From Methanobrevibacter_A sp964431035 (GTDB lineage Archaea > Methanobacteriota > Methanobacteria > Methanobacteriales > Methanobacteriaceae), in NCBI GenBank assembly GCA_964431035.1, contig CAYSIF010000012.1:1-35120 (forward strand): a stretch of 35,120 nt of DNA, in the 5' to 3' direction. This document shows positions 23,626-31,540 of the stretch, one piece after another. Below the pieces are notes generated by a model. It searched no databases. It was not told where the DNA came from and saw only the letters and a list, made by a program, of their open reading frames with translations. The stretch's first letter is position 1. Every line of letters begins with the position of its first letter. Made by a program: the position numbers and the translations under genes.

Positions 23626-24699
23626 TTGATAGACGGACTTAAAATATATGGATCTGATGAATTACCTAAAAAATTAAAAAGAATGAAAAATAGTGCATTT
23701 ATATGTACAATTGGAACTAGTGAAACATCTAAAATTCCTGGAATTAGTGAAGCAGGATCCACACCAGAAGATACAAAATATACACCTGCAGCAGATGCAG
23801 AATTAATGACAATAGGACGAGTAGAATGTACTGATAACATTCCAGAAGCAATAATAGAAGGGGAAAAATTCCCAACACCAGCATTATTAACTAAAGCTTG
23901 TTTAGAATTAAGTAGAGTTCCCTTTTTAATTGTGAATGCAGGTTGTGAAATAAATCCAAAAATTAAAACAACAGATGTTGGAAGTGAATATGCAAAGGAC
24001 ATAAGAACAGGTCATGCTGTGGAAAATGCAGAAGAAATATATTACAATAGTATAAATGAAGGAATGGACTTTGAAGAATTCCACGATTACATAGTAATTG
24101 GAGAAAGTATGCCTGGTGGAACAACCACTGCTTTAGGTGTTTTAAAAGCATTAGGATATGATGCAGAATACAAAGTTAGTGGAGCAAACCCTGTAAACCC
24201 ACATGAACTAAAAATAAAACTCGTTAACGAAGGACTGAAAAATGCTGGAATAACAAACCCTGATGATGTTCTATCACCATTTGATGCTGTTAAAGCTGTG
24301 GGAGATACCATAATCCCGGCAATAGCAGGAATAACTATGGGGAGTAATAAACCTGTTGTACTCGCAGGTGGAACACAAATGACCGCAGTCTGTGCATTAA
24401 TAAAAAGTATAGATCCTGATTTTGATTTCTCAAGAGTAATGATAGCAACAACGGCATATGTTGCAAACGATGAATCTGCAGACTTGATTGATATTAGAAA
24501 TCAAATTGATGAAAATATAACTATTGCTGTTGTTGACCCAGGATTTGAAAAAACAGATCATAATGCATTAAAATACTATGCAAAAGGTTTTGTTAAAGAA
24601 GGAGCTGGTGCTGGAGGGTCAATGTTTTTAGCATTACTAAAAGGATATACTATAGAAGAAATAAGAGATAATATTGTTAAGGAAGTTAAAAAACAATAA
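23626..24699 (+). CDS. cobT: CobT-family nicotinate-nucleotide phosphoribosyltransferase
   Basis: 357 residues of the archaeal CobT-like family. Recognisable segments are FICTIGTSETSKIPGISEAG, the AGCEINPKIKT loop, YIVIGESMPGGTTTALGVL and VVLAGGTQMTAVCAL. Bacterial CobT moves phosphoribose from nicotinate mononucleotide to a lower-ligand base such as dimethylbenzimidazole. Methanogens use 5-hydroxybenzimidazole cobamide, so the archaeal substrate may differ. The start is TTG 23626: GTGAT ends 5 bases upstream, matching other genes here, and no in-frame ATG lies nearby. It ends in a perfect 12-base inverted repeat shared with the convergent LSm gene. Together with cbiE it shows cobamide synthesis. 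Confidence 0.9.
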   Translation: MIDGLKIYGSDELPKKLKRMKNSAFICTIGTSETSKIPGISEAGSTPEDTKYTPAADAELMTIGRVECTDNIPEAIIEGEKFPTPALLTKACLELSRVPFLIVNAGCEINPKIKTTDVGSEYAKDIRTGHAVENAEEIYYNSINEGMDFEEFHDYIVIGESMPGGTTTALGVLKALGYDAEYKVSGANPVNPHELKIKLVNEGLKNAGITNPDDVLSPFDAVKAVGDTIIPAIAGITMGSNKPVVLAGGTQMTAVCALIKSIDPDFDFSRVMIATTAYVANDESADLIDIRNQIDENITIAVVDPGFEKTDHNALKYYAKGFVKEGAGAGGSMFLALLKGYTIEEIRDNIVKEVKKQ

Positions 24700-24721
24700 A
24701 AATTCTATTTTTTTATTGTTT
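24691..24721. terminator. Bidirectional hairpin between cobT and the LSm gene
   Basis: AAACAATAAAAA (24691-24702) and TTTTTATTGTTT (24710-24721) are perfectly complementary over 12 bases with a 7-base loop. The element contains both stop codons of the convergent genes. Each strand ends the stem in T-rich sequence, so it could terminate in either direction. Confidence 0.6.
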
Positions 24722-24910
24722 AATAGATATAAAAAGGACTTTTCCGCCTTTTATAACTTTTAACTCATCATTAACATCTATAACAGTATTTAAAAAATTA
24801 TCAACTGTTACAAGTTTACCTTCTATTTCATCACCATTTTTTAACTTTAAAATTGCGTCTTCTCCAAAATATTCTTCAAATTGTTTACTTATTTGAACAT
24901 CTGCATTCAT
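24713..24910 (-). CDS. Sm-like archaeal protein (LSm/SmAP)
   Basis: 65 residues from ATG 24910. The Sm1 motif reads LKNGDEIEGKLVTVDNFLNTVID, with the conserved NG, G and DxxxN pattern, and the Sm2 motif reads VIKGGKVLFISI. Sm-like proteins form six- or seven-membered RNA-binding rings; archaeal ones bind U-rich RNA and take part in RNA processing. The frame extends to TTG 24925, but GGAG there is the ribosome binding site for ATG 24910, 9 bases away. It is shorter than typical SmAP1. Sm2 lacks the usual RG pair (KGG instead), so it may belong to a divergent LSm subfamily. Confidence 0.8.
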   Translation of the reverse strand: MNADVQISKQFEEYFGEDAILKLKNGDEIEGKLVTVDNFLNTVIDVNDELKVIKGGKVLFISIKQ

Positions 24911-25088
24911 TATTAAAAACTCCAAAAAAAATAATTTTTAATATTTTTTTAGAAAAAAACTGAAAAATATTAGTCAATTAAATTATATAACATATATTTA
25001 TATAATTTTCTTAAATAAAAGTTTATTTATAATTAAATAAAAATAAATAATTTAGTAATTAAATAAAAAAATTGAGTTGAAAATAATT

Positions 25089-25235
25089 ATGCCAATAAAT
25101 CAATTAGAAAGTACCTTACAAGCAATAACAACAACTTTAGCTAAACTCGAACAAGAAGGATGCGAGGATAAAGAAAAACTTGAAGGTTTAAGAAAAGAAA
25201 GAGATAAAATTTTAAAACAAATGAATATAAAATAA
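25089..25235 (+). CDS. 48-residue putative coiled-coil protein
   Basis: A small frame from ATG 25089 to TAA 25233-25235. The predicted protein begins MPINQLESTLQAITTTLAKL, has a short EQEGCEDKE turn, then a second charged helix EGLRKERDKILKQMNIK. Leucines and isoleucines recur at heptad-like spacing, so a helical hairpin is likely. Codon use is plausible: it has few rare codons and an amphipathic pattern that random AT-rich DNA would not give. The ribosome binding site is weak (GAG 13 bases upstream). It lies between the LSm and surE genes, and its stop overlaps an inverted repeat. I do not recognise a family. Confidence 0.6.
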   Translation: MPINQLESTLQAITTTLAKLEQEGCEDKEKLEGLRKERDKILKQMNIK

Positions 25236-25249
25236 AATTTTTTTATATT
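25224..25249. terminator. AT-only hairpin after the 48-residue ORF
   Basis: AATATAAAA (25224-25232) pairs with TTTTATATT (25241-25249) across an 8-base loop that contains the ORF stop. It faces the surE stop at 25256, so it may separate two convergent transcripts. Weak because it has only A-T pairs. Confidence 0.4.
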
Positions 25250-25255
25250 CAAATA

Positions 25256-26026
25256 TTACCAATTTTTTAAAGAATCTAAATCTCCAGTAGAATCTAATTT
25301 TAATGGGGTTAATGTTGGTTGTTTAAGTATTTTCATACCATAACCATCTGTTTCTTCTGGATCATCATCATATGGTTTTCCACCTATCCAATAATATGGT
25401 TTTCCTCGAGGATCAGTTCTTTTATGGATAACTGGATAATACATTCTTTCACCAAGTTTAGTTATTAATATATCCTCTTTTAATGGATTAGCTGGGACAT
25501 TTAAATTTAATAAATCTACACCTTTAGGTAATCCTTTTTTTAGAACTTTTTCAACTATTTCTAATAATATTTTCTTAGTTAAATCATAGTTTAGTTTAAC
25601 ATGACGTTCAAACTTCATTTCATCATCAGTTACTTGTTGTGAAACTGCTATTGATGGTATTCCTAGTGATGCTGCTTCCATAGCTGCACTAATTGTTCCA
25701 GATGTTGTTAATTCTAATTTTCCTGTATTATGTCCCACATTAATTCCAGATATGACTAAATCTGGTTTTTCATCCATAATCTCAAGGATTCCTAATTGAA
25801 CAGAATCTGCAGGAGTTCCAGAAACAGAAAATGCTTCAAAACCATCATCTAATATTAATTTATTTATTCTTAATGGTGAAAATAAGGTTAAAGCTCGTCC
25901 AATAGCACTTTGTTGATTTACTGGTGCTACAATAGTTACATCTGCAATATCACTAATAGATTCCTTTGCAGCAAGAATTCCTGATGATGAAACACCATCA
26001 TCATTTGTAATTAAAACTTTTTTCAT
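25256..26026 (-). CDS. surE: 5'-nucleotidase SurE
   Basis: 256 residues with the SurE metal site at the N-terminus: KVLITNDDGVSSSG (ND8-9 region), then VVAPVNQQSAIGRALTL, VSGTPADSVQLG and DLVISGINVGHNTG. SurE is a divalent-metal nucleoside monophosphate phosphatase, also active on polyphosphate in some species. The C-terminal DPRGKPYYWIGG is also typical. I see no clear ribosome binding site before ATG 26026, and a TATA-like tract lies about 10-30 bases upstream, so a leaderless or very short-leader mRNA is possible. It runs opposite to its neighbours. Confidence 0.95.
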   Translation of the reverse strand: MKKVLITNDDGVSSSGILAAKESISDIADVTIVAPVNQQSAIGRALTLFSPLRINKLILDDGFEAFSVSGTPADSVQLGILEIMDEKPDLVISGINVGHNTGKLELTTSGTISAAMEAASLGIPSIAVSQQVTDDEMKFERHVKLNYDLTKKILLEIVEKVLKKGLPKGVDLLNLNVPANPLKEDILITKLGERMYYPVIHKRTDPRGKPYYWIGGKPYDDDPEETDGYGMKILKQPTLTPLKLDSTGDLDSLKNW

Positions 26027-26245
26027 AATAGATATAGTATATATTTAAAATAATATTTTAATGTTGATGAAAAATTAATTTTGTAAAAAATAATTTTTAT
26101 ATATCACTACAAATTAATATTATAATTACTATTTTAAAAAAAAAATCATAATTATTTTTTCTTAATCAAAAAACTTAATTTTTAATTTTAAGATATAATT
26201 AAGTTTTATTCACTAAATATTCAAGTATAAACACAGGTGAAAATC

Positions 26246-27196
26246 TTGGAGAAACAACAATTAATAAAATTTGTAGCAAAGGTAATGGAGGATTCAGGTT
26301 TTACTGTATACAAAAACTTTAGAACCATTGATAAAACTGTTGATATATATGCTGTGCTTCCATCATCAGTTGGGGAAATCGGAGTAGTTATTGCATGTAA
26401 AAACTATGAAGAAGAGTTTGAAGTTGGAGTAGACGTTTTAATGGAAATGGAAGAAGTTAAAGAATCATTAGATGCTTCTAAAATAACTATTGTAACTAGT
26501 AGCAGTTTTTCACCTGAAGCTATTGACTATTCAGAATTAAAAAATATTAAACTAGTTGACAGAGAAGGACTAATAAAATTAGCTAAAAAGTACTCCAATA
26601 AACCTACATCTGAAGAAGAAACTGTTGAAGAAGATGATATTGGAGCTAACAGAATTCCTGATGAAATTGAAGATGATGAAGTTGATTCAATACAACCAGA
26701 TACTGTTGAACAAACTCCTGAAGATGAAGAAGCTGTTAGAAGCTTTTTAAATAAGGCATATATTCCACCTGAAACTAATACAGGTAGTGGAAGATTCTTC
26801 ACAGGAAATAGAAATAATAATAATTCAAGTGGGAGTATTCTCAACAAGCAAAGTAGCGGTCCTAGAAGAAGTGATAGATCTAGTTTAGGTTCAAGAAATA
26901 TTAATTTATCCAATAGAGAAATGCCTGCTTTTCTTGATAAACTACGACCTATACTAAGTAATACTATTGTTTTAATCATTATTGTTGTGGTATTATCTTA
27001 TCTTGTTCAAGCTGCATTAACTGCTTTTACTGGTATTTCAAGTGGTATTGCAGGTGTTGTTGAATTATTAATTGCTCTTGCTTTATCTTATGGTTTAATT
27101 TTATTATTTGATAGAGAAGGATCTCAAATTTTAGTTAAAGGAACTATAATATTCTTTATTTCATTAATTCTTTTAATGTTACTTGTAATATTATAG
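26246..27196 (+). CDS. Membrane-anchored Mrr-like (restriction-endonuclease-fold) protein
   Basis: About 316 residues from TTG 26246. Residues 1-110 resemble the Mrr_cat/restriction-endonuclease-like fold: an N-terminal helix (QLIKFVAKVMEDSGF), VDIYAVLPS (catalytic Asp position), GVVIACKNYEEE (the E/Q-x-K strand, here ACK) and TIVTSSSFSPEAIDYSE. A linker of about 120 residues follows, first acidic and then Asn/Ser/Arg-rich and probably disordered. Three C-terminal hydrophobic segments end the protein (TIVLIIIVVVLSYLVQAAL, GVVELLIALALSYGLILLF, IIFFISLILLMLLVIL). The active-site acid before Cys-Lys is replaced by Ala, so nuclease activity is doubtful. GGTGA 5 bases before the TTG supports this start over GTG 26237. 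The function is unknown. Confidence 0.7.
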   Translation: MEKQQLIKFVAKVMEDSGFTVYKNFRTIDKTVDIYAVLPSSVGEIGVVIACKNYEEEFEVGVDVLMEMEEVKESLDASKITIVTSSSFSPEAIDYSELKNIKLVDREGLIKLAKKYSNKPTSEEETVEEDDIGANRIPDEIEDDEVDSIQPDTVEQTPEDEEAVRSFLNKAYIPPETNTGSGRFFTGNRNNNNSSGSILNKQSSGPRRSDRSSLGSRNINLSNREMPAFLDKLRPILSNTIVLIIIVVVLSYLVQAALTAFTGISSGIAGVVELLIALALSYGLILLFDREGSQILVKGTIIFFISLILLMLLVIL

Positions 27197-27220
27197 GATT
27201 TTTTTATCCTATTTTTTTAT
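27194..27220 (+). terminator. Hairpin plus T-tract terminator
   Basis: TAGGAT (27194-27199) pairs with ATCCTA (27206-27211) around a T6 loop, and T7-A-T5 follows. The left arm includes the stop codon of the Mrr-like gene. It resembles an intrinsic terminator and insulates the tRNA gene downstream. Confidence 0.6.
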
Positions 27221-27242
27221 TTTTAAATTTATAATAGTAACC

Positions 27243-27252
27243 TTTATATAAT
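27243..27252 (+). promoter_or_regulatory. TATA box of tRNA-Val
   Basis: TTTATATAAT lies about 30 bases upstream of the mature tRNA 5' end, as expected for box A if transcription starts in the GTTAATG just before the gene. Confidence 0.55.
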
Positions 27253-27279
27253 ATAAAATACAGAACTTTTATTGTTAAT

Positions 27280-27351
27280 GGTTCCGTGGTCTAGAGGTAT
27301 GATACCTCCCTTACAAGGAGGGGATCACGAGTTCGAATCTCGTCGGAACCA
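27280..27351 (+). tRNA. tRNA-Val (anticodon UAC)
   Basis: A 72-base cloverleaf. The acceptor stem GGTTCCG pairs fully with CGGAACC, followed by discriminator A at 27351. The anticodon stem CCTCC/GGAGG encloses CTTACAA, with anticodon TAC at 27312-27314. The T arm is ACGAG-TTCGAAT-CTCGT. No intron is present. The 3' CCA is not encoded (the next bases are CTA), so it must be added enzymatically. It decodes GUA and, with wobble, other valine codons. Confidence 0.97.
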
Positions 27352-27594
27352 CTACTATTTCTTTAAAATTTTACTTTTCAAAAATTATAAACACATATTA
27401 CTTATTCTAAAAAAAGATTAAACCTACTTATTCTTAATAAAATATCAATCTTTTCTTTAAATAAAAAAATATAGATAAACTAAAAATATATTTAATTAAT
27501 TAAAGAAATAAAAATATAAAATAATTTAATATTTATTATTATAATTAAAAAAAATACAAACTTTTATAAAAAAAATTATTTATGGTGATTAACA

Positions 27595-28518
27595 ATGGCA
27601 TGGGATGATGGAAACCTTAAAATATGGATGAATGGAGAATTTGTAGATTGGAAAGACGCTAATATTCATGTATTATCACACGTAGTACATTACGGTTCAG
27701 CTGTTTTCGAAGGTATGAGATGTTACGAAAACAAAAAAGGATCAGCAATATTCCAATTAGATGCACATGTAGACAGATTATTTAACTCTGCAAAAATATA
27801 CAATATGCCTATACCTAAAACAAAAGAAGAAATAAGCGAAGCTATAAAAGAAACCGTCAGAGTAAACAATTTAAAATCATGCTACATTCGTCCAATAAGT
27901 TTTAGAGGATATGGTGAATTAGGAGTAACACCAGTTAATTGTCCAGTTATCACCACAATTGCAGCATGGGAATGGGGATCCTATCTTGGAGAAGAAGGAA
28001 TGAAAAGAGGTGTTGAAGTAGGAGTATCATCTTGGAGAAAACCTGCACCAGACACACTACCAACATTAGCAAAAGCTGCAGCAAATTACATGAACTCCCA
28101 ATTAGCTAAAATGGAAGCTACAGAAAACGGATTTGATGAATGTATACAATTAGATTATCAAGGCCATGTTGGAGAGGGAAGTGGTGAAAACATTTTCATG
28201 ATAAAAAATGGTAAAATATACACTCCAACATTAGCATCATCTGTATTAGATGGTATAACAAGAGCTACAGTTATCCAAATTGCAAAAGACTTAGGATATG
28301 AAGTTATTGAAAGACCAATCCAAAGAGAATCTCTATACATTGCAGATGAATTATTCTTCACAGGATCTGCTGCAGAAGTAACACCTATAAGATCTGTTGA
28401 TGGTAGAGAAATAGGAATTGGAAGTAGAGGACCAATAACTGAAAAAATACAATCCTCATTCTTCGATATTGTTGAAGCAAAAGTTGAAGACAAATATAAT
28501 TGGTTAAACTATATTTAA
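27595..28518 (+). CDS. ilvE: Branched-chain amino-acid aminotransferase IlvE
   Basis: 307 residues, a fold-type IV PLP enzyme. Key segments are VHYGSAVFEGMRCYE, CYIRPISFRGYGELGV, the PLP lysine in PTLAKAAANYMNS (K160), GHVGEGSGENIFMIKNG and ELFFTGSAAEVTPIRSVDGR. It performs the final transamination to valine, leucine and isoleucine. GGTGAT sits 6 bases before ATG 27595, a model ribosome binding site for this genome. uppP starts 29 bases downstream and may share the transcript. The other branched-chain genes of the window are 3 kb away and on the other strand. Confidence 0.96.
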   Translation: MAWDDGNLKIWMNGEFVDWKDANIHVLSHVVHYGSAVFEGMRCYENKKGSAIFQLDAHVDRLFNSAKIYNMPIPKTKEEISEAIKETVRVNNLKSCYIRPISFRGYGELGVTPVNCPVITTIAAWEWGSYLGEEGMKRGVEVGVSSWRKPAPDTLPTLAKAAANYMNSQLAKMEATENGFDECIQLDYQGHVGEGSGENIFMIKNGKIYTPTLASSVLDGITRATVIQIAKDLGYEVIERPIQRESLYIADELFFTGSAAEVTPIRSVDGREIGIGSRGPITEKIQSSFFDIVEAKVEDKYNWLNYI

Positions 28519-28547
28519 ACACTAACAATAATTTTTTTGGGATAAAA

Positions 28548-29375
28548 ATGGATATATTTCAAGCCATAATAATAGGATTAATACAAGGGCTAACTGAATT
28601 TTTACCAGTTAGTAGTTCTGCACATTTAATATTTGCACAACATGCCCTTGGAGTAAGTAGTGATTTAGCATTTGATGTTATGTTACATGTTGGAACACTA
28701 GTCGCTGTAGTTGTTTTCTTCTTTAAAGATATAGTTTTAATGATTTATGCTTTCTTATTAAGTATCAAAGACTTATTTACAGGTAAATTCATACAAGGAT
28801 TAAGGGAAGAAAGTTATAAACGATTAGCATGGTATGTTATACTTGGTACAATACCAATAGGATTAGTCGGTGTATTATTTAATGATGCAGTGGAATCAAT
28901 TTTCACAGGTGTTAATATCCCAGCATTCTTTTTACTTATAACAGGAGTATTACTTTACATATCCCAAAGAATAAACACTGGAAAAATAAAACAAGAAGAT
29001 TTAACCCTAAAACAAAGTATTTTAATAGGTTGTGGACAGGCTATCGCAATATTACCCGGTCTATCAAGATCAGGAACAACAATAGCTACTGGATTAACAT
29101 TAGGATTGGATAAAGAATTCGCTGCAAAATTCAGTTTCCTATTATCAATACCTGCAATACTTGGAGCTGCAGTTGTAGAATTAAAAGATTTAGCATTAAC
29201 TGATGTTAATTTAGGAGCATATGTTGCTGGTTTTATTGTAGCAGCAGTTTCAGGATATTTAGCTATAAAATTCTTATTAGAACTTATTCAAAAAAGAAGT
29301 TTGGATATATTTTCATACTATTGTTGGATAGTTGGTATAATAATATTATTAGGTTGTTTAATATTCGGTTGGTAA
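28548..29375 (+). CDS. uppP: Undecaprenyl-diphosphatase-like UppP (BacA)
   Basis: 275 residues from ATG 28548, with about eight hydrophobic membrane segments. The catalytic motif GLTEFLPVSSSAH is at residues 14-26, and the second is PGLSRSGTTIATG. It removes a phosphate from polyprenyl diphosphate on the outer face of the membrane, recycling the lipid carrier. In a pseudomurein-walled archaeon this carrier takes wall precursors and glycans across the membrane. The longer frame starts at 28500 inside ilvE, but TTGGGAT before ATG 28548 and the family N-terminus MDIFQAIIIGLIQG support the shorter form. A T-rich tract follows the stop. Confidence 0.94.
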   Translation: MDIFQAIIIGLIQGLTEFLPVSSSAHLIFAQHALGVSSDLAFDVMLHVGTLVAVVVFFFKDIVLMIYAFLLSIKDLFTGKFIQGLREESYKRLAWYVILGTIPIGLVGVLFNDAVESIFTGVNIPAFFLLITGVLLYISQRINTGKIKQEDLTLKQSILIGCGQAIAILPGLSRSGTTIATGLTLGLDKEFAAKFSFLLSIPAILGAAVVELKDLALTDVNLGAYVAGFIVAAVSGYLAIKFLLELIQKRSLDIFSYYCWIVGIIILLGCLIFGW

Positions 29376-29415
29376 AATATTAAATTACCTTAATTTTTTT
29401 CTTATTTTTAACACT

Positions 29416-30285
29416 TTATATTAAAGTTGTTTGTTTTGTTTTGTCCTTATTTGGAAATTTATGTAAGTATTCAAATATCTCATCTGGTTTATTCATTATA
29501 TTATTTTCTTCTGTTCTTTTTTCAAAAATTTGCATTAATTTTGGATTGTTTGGACTTTCTATATGATATGAGTCTTTATATTTTTTTATATATTTTTCTT
29601 TAAGTCCTGGGAAGTGTTGGTCTAGTTTTTTATAGTAATATTGTCTGTCTCCTTTTCTAAGTGTCATACCCATAGCAAAGCATATTATTCCTTTAACATC
29701 TGATTTTATACAGTTATCTAATATTTTATTTATGTTTTCTTCTGTATCTGTAATATATGGTAATATTGGGCATAACCATACAACCGTTGGGATTTTTTCT
29801 TTTTTTAATATTTCTAATAATTCATATCTTCTTTTAGTTGTGCAGACATTTGGTTCTATGATCTTTGATAATTTTTCATCATGTACTGTTAAACTTATTT
29901 GAACAACTGTTTTTGCTTTTTCATTAATTTTTTTAAGTAAATCTAAGTCTCTAAGTATTAAATCAGATTTTGTTATACATGTAAATCCATGTCCATACTT
30001 GTATATTAATTCTAAGGATTTTCTAACATATTGAAGCTTTGATTCCAGGGGTATATACGGATCTGTCATTGCTCCTGTACCTATCATGACTTTTTCTCTT
30101 TTATTTTTTAGGGCTTTTCTTAATAGTTCTATTGAGTTTTTTTTAACTTCTATATCTTCAAAGTCATGTTGCATATTATATATTTCGCTTCTAGAATCAC
30201 AGTATATACAACCATGACTGCATCCGCGATATAGGTTCATCCCATTTTTATTAGATAGTAATGTTTTTGCGTTTACAAAGTGCAT
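29416..30285 (-). CDS. Radical SAM protein, SPL-like/Rv2578c family
   Basis: 289 residues. The 4Fe-4S/SAM motif is YRGCSHGCIYCDSRS (C22, C26, C29: a C-x3-C-x2-C arrangement). It then has GTGAMTDPYIPLE, a segment typical of the family, TKSDLILRDLDLL, and VWLCPILPYITDTEENI. These proteins share the domain of spore photoproduct lyase but mostly lack a known reaction. No BRCT or nucleotide-binding domain is fused, and the gene is alone with poor ribosome binding signals (AAGATAAAATT before ATG 30285). DNA or tRNA modification are possible but not shown. Confidence 0.85.
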   Translation of the reverse strand: MHFVNAKTLLSNKNGMNLYRGCSHGCIYCDSRSEIYNMQHDFEDIEVKKNSIELLRKALKNKREKVMIGTGAMTDPYIPLESKLQYVRKSLELIYKYGHGFTCITKSDLILRDLDLLKKINEKAKTVVQISLTVHDEKLSKIIEPNVCTTKRRYELLEILKKEKIPTVVWLCPILPYITDTEENINKILDNCIKSDVKGIICFAMGMTLRKGDRQYYYKKLDQHFPGLKEKYIKKYKDSYHIESPNNPKLMQIFEKRTEENNIMNKPDEIFEYLHKFPNKDKTKQTTLI

Positions 30286-30369
30286 AATTTTATCTTATTT
30301 TTTTAGTATTGGTTTCTTTTAGAGATAAGTGTTTATTTGATTTTAGTAAAATAAAATGAGGATGTTTTT

Positions 30370-31377
30370 TTAATATTCTACTTCTATGCCCATAATTTCT
30401 TTTTTACCATTGTAAACATCTCTTGCTATTTGGGCTGCTCCTAGTGCTCCTGAGTCGATGCCTATAACTTCAATTTCATATTCGTTTTTTAAATATTTGT
30501 TTAGTTTTCCTTTAAAATTGAAAGGTTCTTCCATTGAGCCTAATGAACCTGTTAAAACTATTCCTTGTATTTCGTTTTCACTTATTCCTATAAGACCTAT
30601 GATTTCCATTGCTATTGTCATTACCATGGTATCTATTGCTAATTTTGCATTTTCATCATTTTCTCTGTATTTTTTAAGTATGTCATCTTTGATGAATTGA
30701 ACTTTATTGTTTACATTAGCAATTTTAACTGCTCCTGCATTTGAGAAGCATTCGTTTGCGGTTTTTTTATCATCATCTATTTGTCTTATCATTTCTAAGT
30801 CTAATGGTCCATGTACAAATCCCATTGCTCCTAGACATGCGTCTATTGCACCGTATATTTTTCCGTTTTGTATTAGTAGGTTAACACTGTTTGAGCTTAA
30901 GTCTCCTACTATCATGTTTTCCCATCCTGTTTTTAGGAATGCATTATATACTATGCTTACTTTTTCTGGGCTTGCTTGGTGTGAGTATGCTGCTCTGAAT
31001 AGTGGGTTTAGTGATGTTGAGTCTTTGTGTAGTCCCGGAATCATTATTGTTGGTATGTTTGAGTTTTCAATTTCGGAGTATACTGATGTTCCTCCTCCAG
31101 TTACTTTTCCTGCTCCTTCTATTGATTGTATTCCTCTATTTTTAACTTTTTCTATTTTTTGTATTTTGTTAAATCCATCACCCATTGCATAGGTTATTGC
31201 CATTAGTTTTATATTTTCTAGGGGTGTTCTTTTGGATATTTCATCTAGTGCTTTTACTTTTCCGTTTTTTGTATCTTCACGTGAGATTTTAAATGTGTCT
31301 ATTATTGTATTGTCTTTTGATGAGAGGATTGTGAAGGATATTCCAGTTGTTCCATGATCCATTCCTACGAAAACCAT
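30370..31377 (-). CDS. Methanogenesis marker protein 12 (DUF1464-type)
   Basis: 335 residues with a sugar-kinase/actin-like ATPase opening, FVGMDHGTTGISFTILS, then GAGKVTGGGTSVYSEIE, VGDLSSNSVNLLI, ACLGAMGFVHGPLDLEMIR and VLTGSLGSMEEPF. The family is almost restricted to methanogens and its role is not settled; the fold suggests an ATP-dependent enzyme or chaperone in cofactor maturation. It supports the methanogen identity of the window. It stands alone, 163 bases after the ilvC stop on the same strand, with a hairpin terminator between them. TGATAAG lies before ATG 31377. Confidence 0.9.
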   Translation of the reverse strand: MVFVGMDHGTTGISFTILSSKDNTIIDTFKISREDTKNGKVKALDEISKRTPLENIKLMAITYAMGDGFNKIQKIEKVKNRGIQSIEGAGKVTGGGTSVYSEIENSNIPTIMIPGLHKDSTSLNPLFRAAYSHQASPEKVSIVYNAFLKTGWENMIVGDLSSNSVNLLIQNGKIYGAIDACLGAMGFVHGPLDLEMIRQIDDDKKTANECFSNAGAVKIANVNNKVQFIKDDILKKYRENDENAKLAIDTMVMTIAMEIIGLIGISENEIQGIVLTGSLGSMEEPFNFKGKLNKYLKNEYEIEVIGIDSGALGAAQIARDVYNGKKEIMGIEVEY

Positions 31378-31493
31378 AACTTATCAACTTTTTTTGATTA
31401 GTTTTTTAAAATTAGAGTTTTATAAAAAAAAATAAGATTTTTGTTATTAATGAAAATTTATATTATTATAAAAAAAATAGTGTTTAAAAAAGA

Positions 31494-31520
31494 GATAATC
31501 TATTAATTTTTTAGATTATC
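31494..31520. terminator. Hairpin terminator after ilvC
   Basis: GATAATCTA (31494-31502) is perfectly complementary to TAGATTATC (31512-31520), with a 9-base loop. On the minus strand the stem is followed by TCTCTTTTTT, and on the plus strand by CTTTTTTTT. It begins 21 bases after the ilvC stop, so it probably ends the ilvC transcript. This is a bacterial-looking intrinsic terminator in an archaeon. Confidence 0.7.
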
Positions 31521-31540
31521 CTTTTTTTTATGTTTTTTAC

